Source: Alphaproteobacteria bacterium
GTDB taxonomy: Bacteria; Pseudomonadota; Alphaproteobacteria; Micropepsales; Micropepsaceae
Length of the DNA: 50,895 bases
Assembly: GCA_016124635.1 (NCBI GenBank)
Contig: WGNJ01000026.1
Coordinates: 1 to 50,895 of the forward strand
Reading direction: 5' to 3'
Shown here: in pieces, positions 40,689 to 49,516 of the stretch
Layout: every line of letters begins with the position of its first letter
Numbering within the stretch: position 1 is the first letter of the stretch
Made by a program: the position numbers and the translations under genes
Notes under the pieces: generated by a model
Told to the model about the DNA's origin: nothing
The model's input: the letters and a program-made list of their open reading frames with translations, nothing else
Database searches by the model: none

Positions 40689-43135
40689 GTCGCGTCTTTC
40701 AACACGTCGAGCGGCTGACCGAAGCGCCGGCGGGCTTCCGAAAACGCGATGAGGCGATCCTCGACGCGCCGATTGATGCTGTTTTCCGGAAAGCGGCCGT
40801 CCGCACCACGTTCGCCTGCCGGTATGCCCGTCAAGATCTCGATGCCCTGATCGATCGTCGAAACCGGATAGATGTTGAAGCGGCCCGCGGAGACGGCCTC
40901 GATGACGTCACGGCGCAGCATCAAGTGCTGCACGTTGGAGGCCGGGATGAGCACGCCTTGCTTGCCGTCGAGTTCGCGCGAGCGGCAGACGTCGAAGAAG
41001 CCCTCGATCTTGTGGTTGACGCCGCCGATGGCTTGCACCTCACCGCGCTGATTGACGGATCCGGTGACGGCGAAGCACTGGCGGATCGGCACGTCGGCCA
41101 GGGCCGAGAGAAGCGTGTAGAGCTCCGCCGACGATGCGCTGTCGCCGTCGACGCCGCCATAGGACTGTTCGAAGACAATGCTGGCGTGCAGCGAGGGCGG
41201 GCGATCGAGGGCGTAACGCGCGGAGAGGAACGCGGAGAGGATCAGAACGCCTTTCGAATGCAGCGGGCCGCCGAGCAAGACCTCGCGCTCGACGTCGATC
41301 ACTTGACCACCGCCGACGCGCACGCGCGCGGTGATGCGGCTCGGCTTGCCGAACAAATGGCCGCCGAGCGTCAGCACGCTAAGACCGTTGATCTGACCGA
41401 CCTTTTCGCCGGAGGTGTCGACGAGAACGATGCCGCGATCGATGGATTCCTGCATCAGTGTCGGCACGCGATCTTGGCGGCGCTCGCGCGCGACGATCGC
41501 CTTGTCGACATCGATGGCGTCGATGACCGGATGATCGGCTTGGCGCGCCCAGAAGTCGGATTCGCGCAAGAGATCGGCGAGCGGGCTGACGTGCAGCGAG
41601 AGCCGCTTGGTGTCTTCAATATTGCGCGACTGCTCTTCGATCATGCGCGCGACCGCACTGGCCGACAGCGGCCGCAATTGCTCGTGCCTGGCGATGGAGG
41701 CGATGAGACGGGCGAATTTGTGCGCGGTGTCGTCGGTCCAATCGGCCGCGTCTTCGAAATCCGCGGCGATCTTGAACAAGTCTCCGAAGTCGGGATCGGC
41801 ATCGGCCAGGAGATAGTAGAGCGTCCGGTCGCCGACCAGGACGATCTTGACCGAGAGCGGGATCGGATCGGGCTCGAGCGAAACGGCGCCGCCGACGCCG
41901 CCCGAACGCTCGAACGGCGCCTCAATCGCGATCTTACGGGCCCGCAGCGCGCGCTTGAGCGCCTCCCAAGCGAGGGGCTCCATCAGCAAACGGCGCGCGT
42001 CCAGCATCAAGAAGCCGCCGTTGGCGCGATGCAGGCTGCCGGGGCGGATGAGAGTGAAGTCGGTTGTCAAGGCGCCGAAGATCGCCTGGCTCTCGATGCG
42101 GCCGATGAGGTTGCCGACGGAGGGATTGTCTTCGATCACGATCGGCGCGCGTTTGGCTGCGCCGTTCGAGACGAGCGGGTTGATGCGATAACGGCGAAAG
42201 CGCGGATCGTCGTCGGCCACGATATCGGGCACGGGCGGCGAACCGGGCGCGGGCTCTTCGCCGCGCTGTGCCGCGATGACGCGAAACATGCTCGCGCGGC
42301 GGATCATGTCGTCGGTGACGGCCTTCAGATGCGCCGCGACTTCCGGCAAGTCTGCAAAGCTCTCGCCGACGTCGTGCATGGCCGCTTTGACCGCGACGCT
42401 TGCAAAGCTCGCGTCGAGCTCGCGCACCTTGGCGCGGCGCTCGCGCTCCCAGCGCGGCACGCTCTCGAGCACCGTGGCCAACTCTTTTTGCAGGCCTTCG
42501 ATGCGTGCCGAGATTGCGTTGCGCTCGTCTTCGGAAAGCGCATTGAAGGCTTCGGGCTTCAGCACTTGGCCGTCGGCCATCGGCGCGAAGGTGAAGCCGA
42601 CCGGCGTGCGCAAGAAGGCGATGTGCTGCGCGCGCGCGTGCTCGTTTAGCGTCTCGAAGGATTTCTCCTGACGCTCGCGCGCGTCCTCTTCGAGCGCGTG
42701 GCGGCGGGTTTGATATTCGTCGCTGTCGAAGACCGCCGGGATCGAGGTGATCAACTCGTCGATGACGTGATCCATCGCCGACTTCAGCTCGGCGGCGCGG
42801 CCGCTCGGCAAGGCGATCGCGTGCGGCTGGTTCGCCTTGGCGAAGTTGTGCACGTAGATCCAATCGGCGGGCTTGGGCAGCGCGTCGGCATAACGCTCGA
42901 CAAGGGCGCCTACCGTGTAGTGGCGCGCCGAACCGCGGCTGCCGAGCACGAAGAGATTGAAACCCGGCTTTTCCATGCGGGCGCCGAGATCGATCGCTTC
43001 GATGGCCCGCTCTTGCCCGATCAGGCCTTCGAACGGCTCGAGCTCGTCGGTCGTGCGGAAGCCGAGCGCGTTGGGATCGCAATGGCGGCGGAGTGCCGAA
43101 GTCGGCAAGCGGGTGGGGCGGGGAGCGCCTGACAT
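40685..43135 (-). CDS. Lon-like ATP-dependent protease (AAA_32 + Lon_C)
   Basis: An 816-aa protease of the LonB-like group (AAA_32 N-terminal region, Lon C-terminal peptidase). The nucleotide loop reads VLGSRGSARHYT, where G-K-S/T is replaced by A-R-H, so Walker A is degenerate; the Walker B-like part is GFLMLDARRLL. The peptidase dyad is intact: Ser in GVDGDSASSAELY and Lys in GVNHKIEGFF, with GSVNQRGEVQAIGG between. A helical region (about 150-260) is typical of the group. It follows a 99-aa gene by 50 bp and overlaps the USP-like gene at its end, so an operon of three is likely. Confidence 0.92.
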   Translation of the reverse strand: MSGAPRPTRLPTSALRRHCDPNALGFRTTDELEPFEGLIGQERAIEAIDLGARMEKPGFNLFVLGSRGSARHYTVGALVERYADALPKPADWIYVHNFAKANQPHAIALPSGRAAELKSAMDHVIDELITSIPAVFDSDEYQTRRHALEEDARERQEKSFETLNEHARAQHIAFLRTPVGFTFAPMADGQVLKPEAFNALSEDERNAISARIEGLQKELATVLESVPRWERERRAKVRELDASFASVAVKAAMHDVGESFADLPEVAAHLKAVTDDMIRRASMFRVIAAQRGEEPAPGSPPVPDIVADDDPRFRRYRINPLVSNGAAKRAPIVIEDNPSVGNLIGRIESQAIFGALTTDFTLIRPGSLHRANGGFLMLDARRLLMEPLAWEALKRALRARKIAIEAPFERSGGVGGAVSLEPDPIPLSVKIVLVGDRTLYYLLADADPDFGDLFKIAADFEDAADWTDDTAHKFARLIASIARHEQLRPLSASAVARMIEEQSRNIEDTKRLSLHVSPLADLLRESDFWARQADHPVIDAIDVDKAIVARERRQDRVPTLMQESIDRGIVLVDTSGEKVGQINGLSVLTLGGHLFGKPSRITARVRVGGGQVIDVEREVLLGGPLHSKGVLILSAFLSARYALDRPPSLHASIVFEQSYGGVDGDSASSAELYTLLSALADVPIRQCFAVTGSVNQRGEVQAIGGVNHKIEGFFDVCRSRELDGKQGVLIPASNVQHLMLRRDVIEAVSAGRFNIYPVSTIDQGIEILTGIPAGERGADGRFPENSINRRVEDRLIAFSEARRRFGQPLDVLKDAT

Positions 43136-43185
43136 GTTTCGCAGTTGGTCTCAGAAATGATGTCGCAGAGCGATACGTAGCCGCA

Positions 43186-43485
43186 TCAACTCCACGTGTC
43201 GAACTTGTTCATGATCTCGCGCGACTTGCAGAAGTCGCGAAATTCGGTGACGGCCTGAAGGCGGCCCGCGTATTTCTCGCTCAGGAGCTCGAAGGCGAGC
43301 CGCGCCACGGCCTCCGGCGGAACCGTGACCCAGAACTCGTATTCGTCGCGGTCGAAGGTCAGGCGCGCCGTGGCGCCTTTGTCATAGGCGTGGAGGCGGA
43401 TGGCGCCGTCAGCCTGGAGTTGCAACCGTACGGTACGCGCCTCTGCGCCCTCGGCGCACGCCAATTCGATCTCGGTGGTCGGCAT
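43186..43485 (-). CDS. Small soluble protein, unknown (99 aa)
   Basis: A 99-aa protein with a beta-rich first half (TEIELACAEGAEARTVRLQL) and a helical C-terminus (AVARLAFELLSEKYAGRLQ, then FRDFCKSREIMNKFD). Not recognised. AAGGGG is six bases before the ATG. It leads the Lon-like/USP-like genes (50-bp gap) and may be part of that operon. Confidence 0.72.
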   Translation of the reverse strand: MPTTEIELACAEGAEARTVRLQLQADGAIRLHAYDKGATARLTFDRDEYEFWVTVPPEAVARLAFELLSEKYAGRLQAVTEFRDFCKSREIMNKFDTWS

Positions 43486-43623
43486 GAGATACCCCTTGCG
43501 GATGTGGCAGTTTAGCAGGCTGCGGCAGCCGTTTTTCGATTCGAGCCAACAAGTTTCTTTCGTGCGCGGGGCAGGGGCCTGTAAGGTAAACGACTAAACT
43601 CGATTCAAAGGAGTGTGAGGGCC

Positions 43624-44286
43624 ATGACGACCAAAGCGGTGCTCGTCGGCGTATTGGCGATCGGGCTCGCGGCGACGCCCGCGCTGGCCAGGAAGCACAA
43701 ACCGGCGAAGCCGGCGGTCCCGGACTGCGTGAAGGGCAAGGTGCTGGAGTCGCTGGAAATGCGGATGCTTCAGACCGAGCTCGTGGTCGGCGCGCTCTCG
43801 TGCCAGATGACGCCGCGCTACAACGACTTCGTCACCGCGTACAAAAAGGATTTGATGACGGCGCACCGGACGCTGCTGCACTTCTTCCGGCGCGAGTCGA
43901 AGATGGAAGACTACAAATCCAAGACCGCGAACGAGGTCTCACAGCGCAGCTTGGCCAACATCAACGAATTCTGCAGCTACACGTCGGCGCTCTACGACAA
44001 GCTGTTGGCGCCGGAGAAGGTTCAGCTGGCGTCGTTCGTGGCGACCGAACCGTCCGCCTCGCGGCACGGCTTCGAGGTTTGCGGTCAGCCGGCTTCGGTC
44101 GTGACTGCGGCGAACGGCGGAAAAGAGGTGCCGATGCCGCGCTTCAAGCCTGACGTTGCCGCGATGGCGGCGCCGACGCGCCACGGCAAGCATCACAAGG
44201 CTGACCCGAATGCGGCCTACGTACCGCCTGCCGCGAGCGAAGCAGCACCAGCAGCCGCTGCCGCCGCGCCGACCGGCACGCCTTAG
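43624..44286 (+). CDS. Secreted protein of unknown function
   Basis: An exported 220-aa protein. A signal peptide (AVLVGVLAIGLAATPALA) precedes a helical core with four Cys (PDCVKGK, GALSCQM, EFCSYTS, FEVCGQP), which could form two disulfides, and a Pro/Ala-rich tail (AASEAAPAAAAAAPTGTP). ATG 43624 follows AAGGAG at ten bases; a GTG at 43615 is too close to the site. A strong terminator follows, shared with the convergent OmpA gene. No family recognised. Confidence 0.78.
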   Translation: MTTKAVLVGVLAIGLAATPALARKHKPAKPAVPDCVKGKVLESLEMRMLQTELVVGALSCQMTPRYNDFVTAYKKDLMTAHRTLLHFFRRESKMEDYKSKTANEVSQRSLANINEFCSYTSALYDKLLAPEKVQLASFVATEPSASRHGFEVCGQPASVVTAANGGKEVPMPRFKPDVAAMAAPTRHGKHHKADPNAAYVPPAASEAAPAAAAAAPTGTP

Positions 44287-44310
44287 GTTCAACTGAATTC
44301 CTGTGACGAA

Positions 44311-44337
44311 AGGGCAGGCCGTGGGCCTGCCCTTTTT
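44311..44337. terminator. Bidirectional terminator
   Basis: Perfect 10-bp stem AGGGCAGGCC / GGCCTGCCCT with a GTG loop and TTTTT on the plus strand. It ends the secreted-protein gene and can stop the OmpA gene from the other side. Confidence 0.85.
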
Positions 44338-44360
44338 GTTTGCGTCCGCGTGTGCCCGCG

Positions 44361-45419
44361 CTAATTCAGATCGATCGTGGCGCGGCGATTGCGGTCTTCC
44401 CAGGTGCGATCCGGCGTCTGCACCAGGAGCATCGTTTCGCCCTTGCCGATCGCGCGGATGCTGTTCGCCGGCACGCCGAGGCGCACGAGTTCATGCTTCA
44501 CGACGCGCGCGCGGCGCTCCGACAGACCTTGGTTGTAGCGGCGCGAGCCCACGGTGTCGGTGTGACCGGTGACGAGGATCTGCGCAGCGCCGCCTTCCTT
44601 TGCCGTTGCCGCCGCTTCGGCGACGACCTCCTGAGCCCTCACGGTCAGGTTCGTCTTGTTGAAGCCGAAGAAGACGACGTAATGCTTGGCGGGGCCGGAC
44701 GGCGGCGGTGGCGGGCCCATCGTCGGCTCAGGACCACGCGGCTCGCGATATTCGGGCTCGTCGTCGGGGCTCAGATCGAAGCGCAGGCCGATCGTCACGG
44801 TGTGCTTCGCGTCGTCGAAGCCGGCTTGAACGAACGGCGCCACATTGATGTGCGGATCGTCGGCGATGAAGTAGCGATAGTTGATGAACAGATCGATGTC
44901 GTCGGTGAGCGCGAAGTTGAGACCGGCGATCAGCTGTCCAGCGGCGACCCAGGTCGTGTCCTTGAAGAACGGCGCGTCAACGGTGACCGCATCGGCGCCG
45001 AGGCCGGCACCCAATGACAAGGTCAGACGATCGTCGAGCGGGATGTCGTAGACGAGGTTGAACATCTGCGTGAATTGCGAGACGTCGGCGTTGAAGGGGC
45101 CGCAGGGACCGCCATTGAAGCTGACGCAGTCGACGTCGTTGGCGCGATAGCCGAGTTCGAACTCGAGCCGCCAGTTCGATTCCCAGCGATAGCCGACCTC
45201 GGCCAAGACGGCCCAGCCGGTGTCGAACTGCGCTTCGAAGGGGAGGCTTCCGGGGCCGGGTGTGTCGAGGGCGCCGTCAGCGTCCTGCATCCAGTTCACG
45301 CCGCCCTCTACGCCCAAGTACCAGCCCTTGGCCTGGCCGTAATCCGTCCTCGCGTCAGCCATCCCAACGGCGTAGGCCGAAAGCCCCAGCGCGGACGCCA
45401 GAAGCAGGTTCTTCAACAC
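44361..45419 (-). CDS. OmpA family outer-membrane protein, copy 1
   Basis: A 352-aa OmpA-like protein: signal peptide (LLLASALGLSAYAVGMADA), an eight-strand beta-barrel region (about 25-220; KGWYLGVEGGVNWMQD, WRLEFELGYRANDVD, LTLSLGAGLGADAVTV), a short Pro/Gly linker (EPTMGPPPPPSGPAKHY) and a C-terminal OmpA peptidoglycan-binding domain. That domain has GHTDTVGSRRYNQGLSERRA (Asp and Arg for the peptide stem) and QTPDRTWEDRNRRATIDL; the last stretch deviates from the EPQNRRA of the other copies. It starts with GTG at 45419, with GAGGGG upstream. The upstream region has only a near-match to the TTAA-N7-TTAA box (45535-45549). Confidence 0.93.
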   Translation of the reverse strand: MLKNLLLASALGLSAYAVGMADARTDYGQAKGWYLGVEGGVNWMQDADGALDTPGPGSLPFEAQFDTGWAVLAEVGYRWESNWRLEFELGYRANDVDCVSFNGGPCGPFNADVSQFTQMFNLVYDIPLDDRLTLSLGAGLGADAVTVDAPFFKDTTWVAAGQLIAGLNFALTDDIDLFINYRYFIADDPHINVAPFVQAGFDDAKHTVTIGLRFDLSPDDEPEYREPRGPEPTMGPPPPPSGPAKHYVVFFGFNKTNLTVRAQEVVAEAAATAKEGGAAQILVTGHTDTVGSRRYNQGLSERRARVVKHELVRLGVPANSIRAIGKGETMLLVQTPDRTWEDRNRRATIDLN

Positions 45420-45571
45420 CGAACTAACCCCTCACTCACAACCCTTGGTCACGGTCGACGGAGCCGCGCAACCGATTAACCTTTTGACTGAGGAATCACC
45501 AAATGCAGCGTGCACAGTCAAAAGAAAGACCGCCTTAAGGTTGGTTTGACCGTGGGTTGTGGCGCAAAAGC

Positions 45572-45600
45572 AAAGGGCGGGTTCCTGAGAACCCGCCCCT
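45572..45600 (-). terminator. Terminator after OmpA copy 2
   Basis: Stem GGGCGGGTT / AACCCGCCC with a 6-base loop, followed on the minus strand by TTTGCTTTTGCG. Confidence 0.8.
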
Positions 45601-45629
45601 TCGACAGTTAACTCGCTTGTCGCGCGATA

Positions 45630-46697
45630 TTACTCGAGATCAATCGCCGCGCGGCGGTTCTGCGGTTCCTTCACGCCGTCGGCGGTCTGCACGAGCAGCT
45701 CGGTCTCGCCCTTGCCGATCGTGGTGATCATGCTCGGCGAGATGCCTTCGCCAACGAGGCCCGCTTTGGCCGCGTTCGCACGACGGATCGACAGACGCAT
45801 GTTGTACCGGCTCGAGCCCGACGTATCGGTGTGGCCGGTGATCATGATGTGCGCCGTGCCGTACTGCCTCGCGGCGGCCGCGGCTTCTTGAACGACGCGA
45901 TGCGCTTCCGGCGTCAAGTTCGACTTGTTGAAGGCGAAGAAGATGATGAACTCATGCGGCGCAGCAGGTGGCGGCGGCGGTGGTTCTGGCGCTGGCGGCG
46001 GAGCCGGCTCCTCATCCGGATAGAGATCCCAACGCAGACCGACGGTCACGGTGTGGTTCTCAAGCTTGTCGAGCTTGTTGCCGATGAAGCCGAGCGTGCT
46101 GAAGTCGAGATTGTCTTCGACGCGGTGGTAACGATAGTTCAGCGTCAGATCGAGACGATCGGTCAGCGCATAGGACAAACCGGCGATGCCCTGCCAAGCA
46201 AACGCCCACGCATGGTCGTCGATTGGAACGGTGACTGTATTGAGCTCGTAATGCACGTTGGCAACGCCCGCACCGGCGCCGATCGAGAAGGTCAAGCGAT
46301 CGGTGAGATGGATGTCGTAGAGCGCGTTCACCATCAAGCTTGCTTCGTCGATCTTGCCGTTGGTGAAGACGGTCGTGCCCGCGGGAATTGGGCCGAAGCC
46401 TTTCGCAACACCTTTGTTGATGTCGTTTTGGCGATAAGCGCCCTCAAGCTCGACGCGCCAGTTGCTCTCCCAAAACGCGTAGCCAACCGTCGCGATCGCC
46501 GCCCAACCCGTGTCGAGATCAACATTCACGCTGGTGAAATTGCTGCCGAGGACCGTTACCAGATCGTCGGTGTCTTGCAGCCAATTCGCGCCCGCTTCGG
46601 CGCCGACATACCAACCGTGATTGTTGGCGGCCGCTTCTGCTGATACGGCGCCAGCTGCGGTCAGCACCGTACCAAGCAAAATTGCTTTGAACTTCAT
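45630..46697 (-). CDS. OmpA family outer-membrane protein, copy 2
   Basis: A 355-aa protein with the same layout: signal peptide (KAILLGTVLTAAGAVSAEA), barrel (HGWYVGAEAGANWLQDTDD, WRVELEGAYRQNDINK, YALTDRLDLTLNYRYHRVED), a linker with EEPAPPPAPEPPPPPPAAPH, then the OmpA domain with FFAFNKSNLTPEAHRVV, GHTDTSGSSRYNMRLSIRRA and EPQNRRAAIDL. ATG 46697 has AAGGGG upstream; an in-frame ATG at 46715 is less likely. Only a degenerate TTAA element is seen upstream (46805-46808). It should anchor the outer membrane to peptidoglycan. Confidence 0.94.
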   Translation of the reverse strand: MKFKAILLGTVLTAAGAVSAEAAANNHGWYVGAEAGANWLQDTDDLVTVLGSNFTSVNVDLDTGWAAIATVGYAFWESNWRVELEGAYRQNDINKGVAKGFGPIPAGTTVFTNGKIDEASLMVNALYDIHLTDRLTFSIGAGAGVANVHYELNTVTVPIDDHAWAFAWQGIAGLSYALTDRLDLTLNYRYHRVEDNLDFSTLGFIGNKLDKLENHTVTVGLRWDLYPDEEPAPPPAPEPPPPPPAAPHEFIIFFAFNKSNLTPEAHRVVQEAAAAARQYGTAHIMITGHTDTSGSSRYNMRLSIRRANAAKAGLVGEGISPSMITTIGKGETELLVQTADGVKEPQNRRAAIDLE

Positions 46698-46864
46698 ACT
46701 CGAGCCCCTTTCCATTTTATTTGCAGGGCCGCGAGAGGGTGTTGCGGCACTGCACCCAGAGTTGGCCAGTGCGTCGCACGCGGTATTGAAGGTGTCAATT
46801 ATTCTTAAGGGTTAGAGGCATTTTGCGCGGCTCCGGTACGTGCCAGGCACGGTTTCCACCAACG

Positions 46865-46890
46865 AAAAGGGCGGGTCTGAGCCCGCCCTT
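46865..46890 (-). terminator. Terminator after OmpA copy 3
   Basis: Stem GGGCGGG / CCCGCCC extended by two A-T pairs, 6-base loop, followed on the minus strand by TTTTCG. Confidence 0.78.
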
Positions 46891-46928
46891 CGCGTCTAGG
46901 TTGTCCGGTTCCTCGCGTGATACGAGAC

Positions 46929-48041
46929 TCACTCCTCGATGTCGATGGTGGCGCGCCGGTTCTGCGGCTCTCTCACGCCGTCGCCGGTTTCGATCATGAG
47001 TTCGCTCTCGCCTCTGGCGGAGGTGTGAATGTTGTCGTCCGGAATGCCGAGCGCTTCGAGCGCGTTGCGAACAGCATCGGCGCGACGCTCGGAGAGCTTC
47101 TGATTGTAGCCGCTCGAGCCGGACGAGTCGGTGTGACCGACGACTTCAACCGACGCCGCGCCGAATTCCTTCGCCGCTGCAGCCGCCTCTTCGATCACGC
47201 GTTGCGCTTCAGACGTCAAATTGAACTTGTTGAAGCCGAAGAAGACGATGAACTGCTTCGGATGCGCCGGCGGTGGCGGGGGCGGCGGCGGTGGTGGGGG
47301 AGGCGGTGGCGGCGGCGGCGGCGGCGGCTCCTCGCCAAAGAGGAAGAAGCGCAGACCGACGGACACCGTGTGCTTCTGCAGATCGTCGGTGAACTTCTCA
47401 GCCTTCCAGCCTTGCGGCGTGCCGCTGCGGTAGGACGGAGCGTCGACGTTCAGGTAGCGATAGTTCAAGAAGAGCTGCGTCTGATCTCCGACCGCGTAGT
47501 TGAGGCCGAGCAAGCCCTGCCATGCAAAGCGCCAATCCGTGTCGTTGATGCCGAGATTGCCAGCCTTGAAGCGATCGTAGTCGGCGCCGGCACCCGCGCC
47601 GACCGAAAGTGTCCAGCGCTTCGCAAGATGAATGTCGTAGAGAACGTTGGCCATGATGGTCCATTCGTTCAATTCGCCATTGCCGAAGTAGGTGACGGTG
47701 AACGAACTCGGCGTGAAGCCGCGGCACACGATCTTGTCGACGCCGTTGTGGCGGTAGCCACCTTCCAGTTCGACGCGCCAATTGTTTTCGAACGCGTAAC
47801 CGACCGAGCCCAAGATCGCCCAGCCCGTATCGAAGCTCGGCGAATGGAACATGAATGTCGTGGAGCTTGACGTGGCAAAGAAGTGCCGGTCGCTGAAACG
47901 GTTGTCTTGAACCCAATTCGCACCGCCTTCGATCGCAAAGTAGGTGCCGTGCAGTTCGGTATCGTGGTGGCCCGCCTGCGCCGTGCCGGCGAGCGCGAAT
48001 GCTGCGGCCGAGCCGAGCAGGATCGTTCTCAAGGTCATCAT
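46929..48041 (-). CDS. OmpA family outer-membrane protein, copy 3, polyproline linker
   Basis: A 370-aa protein, the longest copy. Signal peptide (ILLGSAAAFALAGTAQA), barrel (YFAIEGGANWVQDNRFSD, WRVELEGGYRHNGVDK, YAVGDQTQLFLNYRYLNV), then EE followed by exactly 20 prolines, and an OmpA domain (FFGFNKFNLTSEAQRVI, GHTDSSGSSGYNQKLSERRA, EPQNRRATIDI). GHTDS replaces GHTDT at the ligand loop. AGGAGGGGA precedes two adjacent ATGs (48041, 48038). An exact CtrA-type box lies 73-87 bp upstream of the start. Confidence 0.94.
   Translation of the reverse strand: MMTLRTILLGSAAAFALAGTAQAGHHDTELHGTYFAIEGGANWVQDNRFSDRHFFATSSSTTFMFHSPSFDTGWAILGSVGYAFENNWRVELEGGYRHNGVDKIVCRGFTPSSFTVTYFGNGELNEWTIMANVLYDIHLAKRWTLSVGAGAGADYDRFKAGNLGINDTDWRFAWQGLLGLNYAVGDQTQLFLNYRYLNVDAPSYRSGTPQGWKAEKFTDDLQKHTVSVGLRFFLFGEEPPPPPPPPPPPPPPPPPPPPAHPKQFIVFFGFNKFNLTSEAQRVIEEAAAAAKEFGAASVEVVGHTDSSGSSGYNQKLSERRADAVRNALEALGIPDDNIHTSARGESELMIETGDGVREPQNRRATIDIEE
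47268..47327 (-). repeat. 20-codon proline tract in OmpA copy 3
   Basis: Sixty bases of CCN codons, mostly CCG, coding for 20 consecutive Pro between barrel and OmpA domain. The near-uniform triplet repeat is prone to slippage by whole codons. Confidence 0.9.
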
Positions 48042-48113
48042 TCCCCTCCTAGGCTCTCCAACCCCATCGCGGGTGGATGCCGAGCCTTCACGGGCAACCT
48101 GACGCCGTTGGGA

Positions 48114-48128
48114 TTAATGCCGGGTTAA
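48114..48128. promoter_or_regulatory. CtrA-type box upstream of OmpA copy 3
   Basis: TTAA-TGCCGGG-TTAA, an exact match to TTAA-N7-TTAA, 73-87 bp before the start codon. Confidence 0.65.
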
Positions 48129-48227
48129 AGGGATTCGGACACTTACAAGCAATATTGGCGGCGTGACTTTCGTGCCTCGCGATGATCCGACGGCGGAGGT
48201 CTTATCGATCAAGGCATGAAGATCGTG

Positions 48228-48262
48228 CACAAAAACAAAAGAGGCGGCTCGAAAGCCGCCTC
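48228..48262 (-). terminator. Terminator after OmpA copy 4
   Basis: Perfect 9-bp stem GAGGCGGCT / AGCCGCCTC. On the minus strand the loop is TTCG, the very stable UUCG tetraloop, followed by TTTTGTTTTTG. Confidence 0.88.
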
Positions 48263-48285
48263 CAAATTCCCGAGCGCCAATCGGC

Positions 48286-49344
48286 CTATTCCAGATCGAT
48301 CGTAGCTCTGCGGTTTTGCGGTTCCTTCACGCCATCGCCGGTTTGAACCATAAGCTCCGTCTCGCCTCGGCCCGAGGTCTCGATCATGTCGGGCTTGATA
48401 CCGTTGTGGACGAGCTCGGCCTTGACCGCGCCCGCACGCCGTATCGACAGACGCATGTTGTAACGTTGCGAGCCGACCGTATCGGTGTGGCCAATGACGA
48501 TGATGTCGGCTGCGCCATAGTCTTTGGCCGCCATGGCGGCTTCCGATACAACGCGGCGCGCTTCAGATGACAAGTTAGATTTGTTGAAGCCGAAGAAGAC
48601 GATGAACTGCTTCGGCGGCATCGGTTCGGCCGGACGTGGACGTTCCGGCTGCGGTGCCGGCTCGTTGTCCGACTGAAGGTCGAAGCGGAGACCGATCGTC
48701 AGGGAGTGCTCCACCTTGTCGAGATGCAACGGGTAGCTCGATACCGCCGGGCCGGAGAGATCAGCTTTGTCATTCAGGATGAAGTGATAGTCGGCGAAAA
48801 GTTGCCACCGATTGGAGAGGCGATAGCCGACCTCACCGATCAACTGGCCGGCAAAGACGTAGTCATCGTACGAAAGCGAATTGAATCCCGGATTGAAGGT
48901 GATCAGGTTGCCACCGATTCCGGCTCCAAGAGACGCCGTCCAGCGACCGCCAAGCGCCATGTCGTAATAGACGTTGACCATCTGCGACAGTTCCCAAACG
49001 TCGGCGGGACCCGAATTGAGACCGCAGCCCGCACTGGAGACCGGTCGATTGACACAATAGTTTTTGACGTCGTTGTGGCGATAGGCGACTTCGAGTTCGG
49101 CGCGCCAATGCTTGCCGAAGTCGTACCCAACCGCTGCCGCGATGGTGTAGCCGGTGTCCCAGCTGTAGGTTTCGAAGGCACGGGTCGACGGCCATTGCCA
49201 GGTCATGTCGCCGTCTTGGATCCAATTCGCGCCAGCGGCGAGACTGACGTACCAGCCGTCCGGCATGACGGTGCCGGCTTGTGCAACACCAGCGGACGCG
49301 GCCAACGCAACTGCCGGGCCCAGCAACACCTTCTTGAAATGCAT
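48286..49344 (-). CDS. OmpA family outer-membrane protein, copy 4
   Basis: A 352-aa copy closest to copy 5: signal peptide (KVLLGPAVALAASAGVAQA), barrel (GWYVSLAAGANWIQDGDM, HWRAELEVAYRHNDVKNYC, VGYRLSNRWQLFADYHFIL) with two Cys in an outer loop region (NYCVNRP, AGCGLNS), a short linker (EPAPQPERPRPAEPMPPKQ) and an OmpA domain (FFGFNKSNLSSEARRVV, GHTDTVGSQRYNMRLSIRRA, EPQNRRATIDL). GAGGAGGGAG lies before the ATG. An exact CtrA-type box lies 49-63 bp upstream. Confidence 0.95.
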   Translation of the reverse strand: MHFKKVLLGPAVALAASAGVAQAGTVMPDGWYVSLAAGANWIQDGDMTWQWPSTRAFETYSWDTGYTIAAAVGYDFGKHWRAELEVAYRHNDVKNYCVNRPVSSAGCGLNSGPADVWELSQMVNVYYDMALGGRWTASLGAGIGGNLITFNPGFNSLSYDDYVFAGQLIGEVGYRLSNRWQLFADYHFILNDKADLSGPAVSSYPLHLDKVEHSLTIGLRFDLQSDNEPAPQPERPRPAEPMPPKQFIVFFGFNKSNLSSEARRVVSEAAMAAKDYGAADIIVIGHTDTVGSQRYNMRLSIRRAGAVKAELVHNGIKPDMIETSGRGETELMVQTGDGVKEPQNRRATIDLE

Positions 49345-49392
49345 TGCGGAAAACTCCCTCCTCGCTCAGATGCTAGGTCTGCGCGAAGACGG

Positions 49393-49407
49393 TTAATCGA
49401 GCGTTAA
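49393..49407. promoter_or_regulatory. CtrA-type box upstream of OmpA copy 4
   Basis: TTAA-TCGAGCG-TTAA, an exact match to TTAA-N7-TTAA, 49-63 bp before the start codon. Confidence 0.65.
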
Positions 49408-49460
49408 TTTCCGAGAGGGCCGCACAATGGCCGCGGGCAGTGTGCCTTGCACGCTGCAAC

Positions 49461-49492
49461 AAGAAGAGAGGCGGCCCATCAGGCCGCCTCTC
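49461..49492 (-). terminator. Terminator after OmpA copy 5
   Basis: Perfect 11-bp stem GAGAGGCGGCC / GGCCGCCTCTC with a 5-base loop, followed on the minus strand by TTCTTGTTG. Confidence 0.82.
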
Positions 49493-49516
49493 CTAACGCG
49501 CGGAGGAAGGTCTTAC

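Noticed and set aside
40595..42649. Long plus-strand open frame (684 codons) opposite the Lon-like gene
   Set aside because: It is the antisense shadow of a clear protease gene with catalytic motifs; the plus frame has no ribosome site and no family features.
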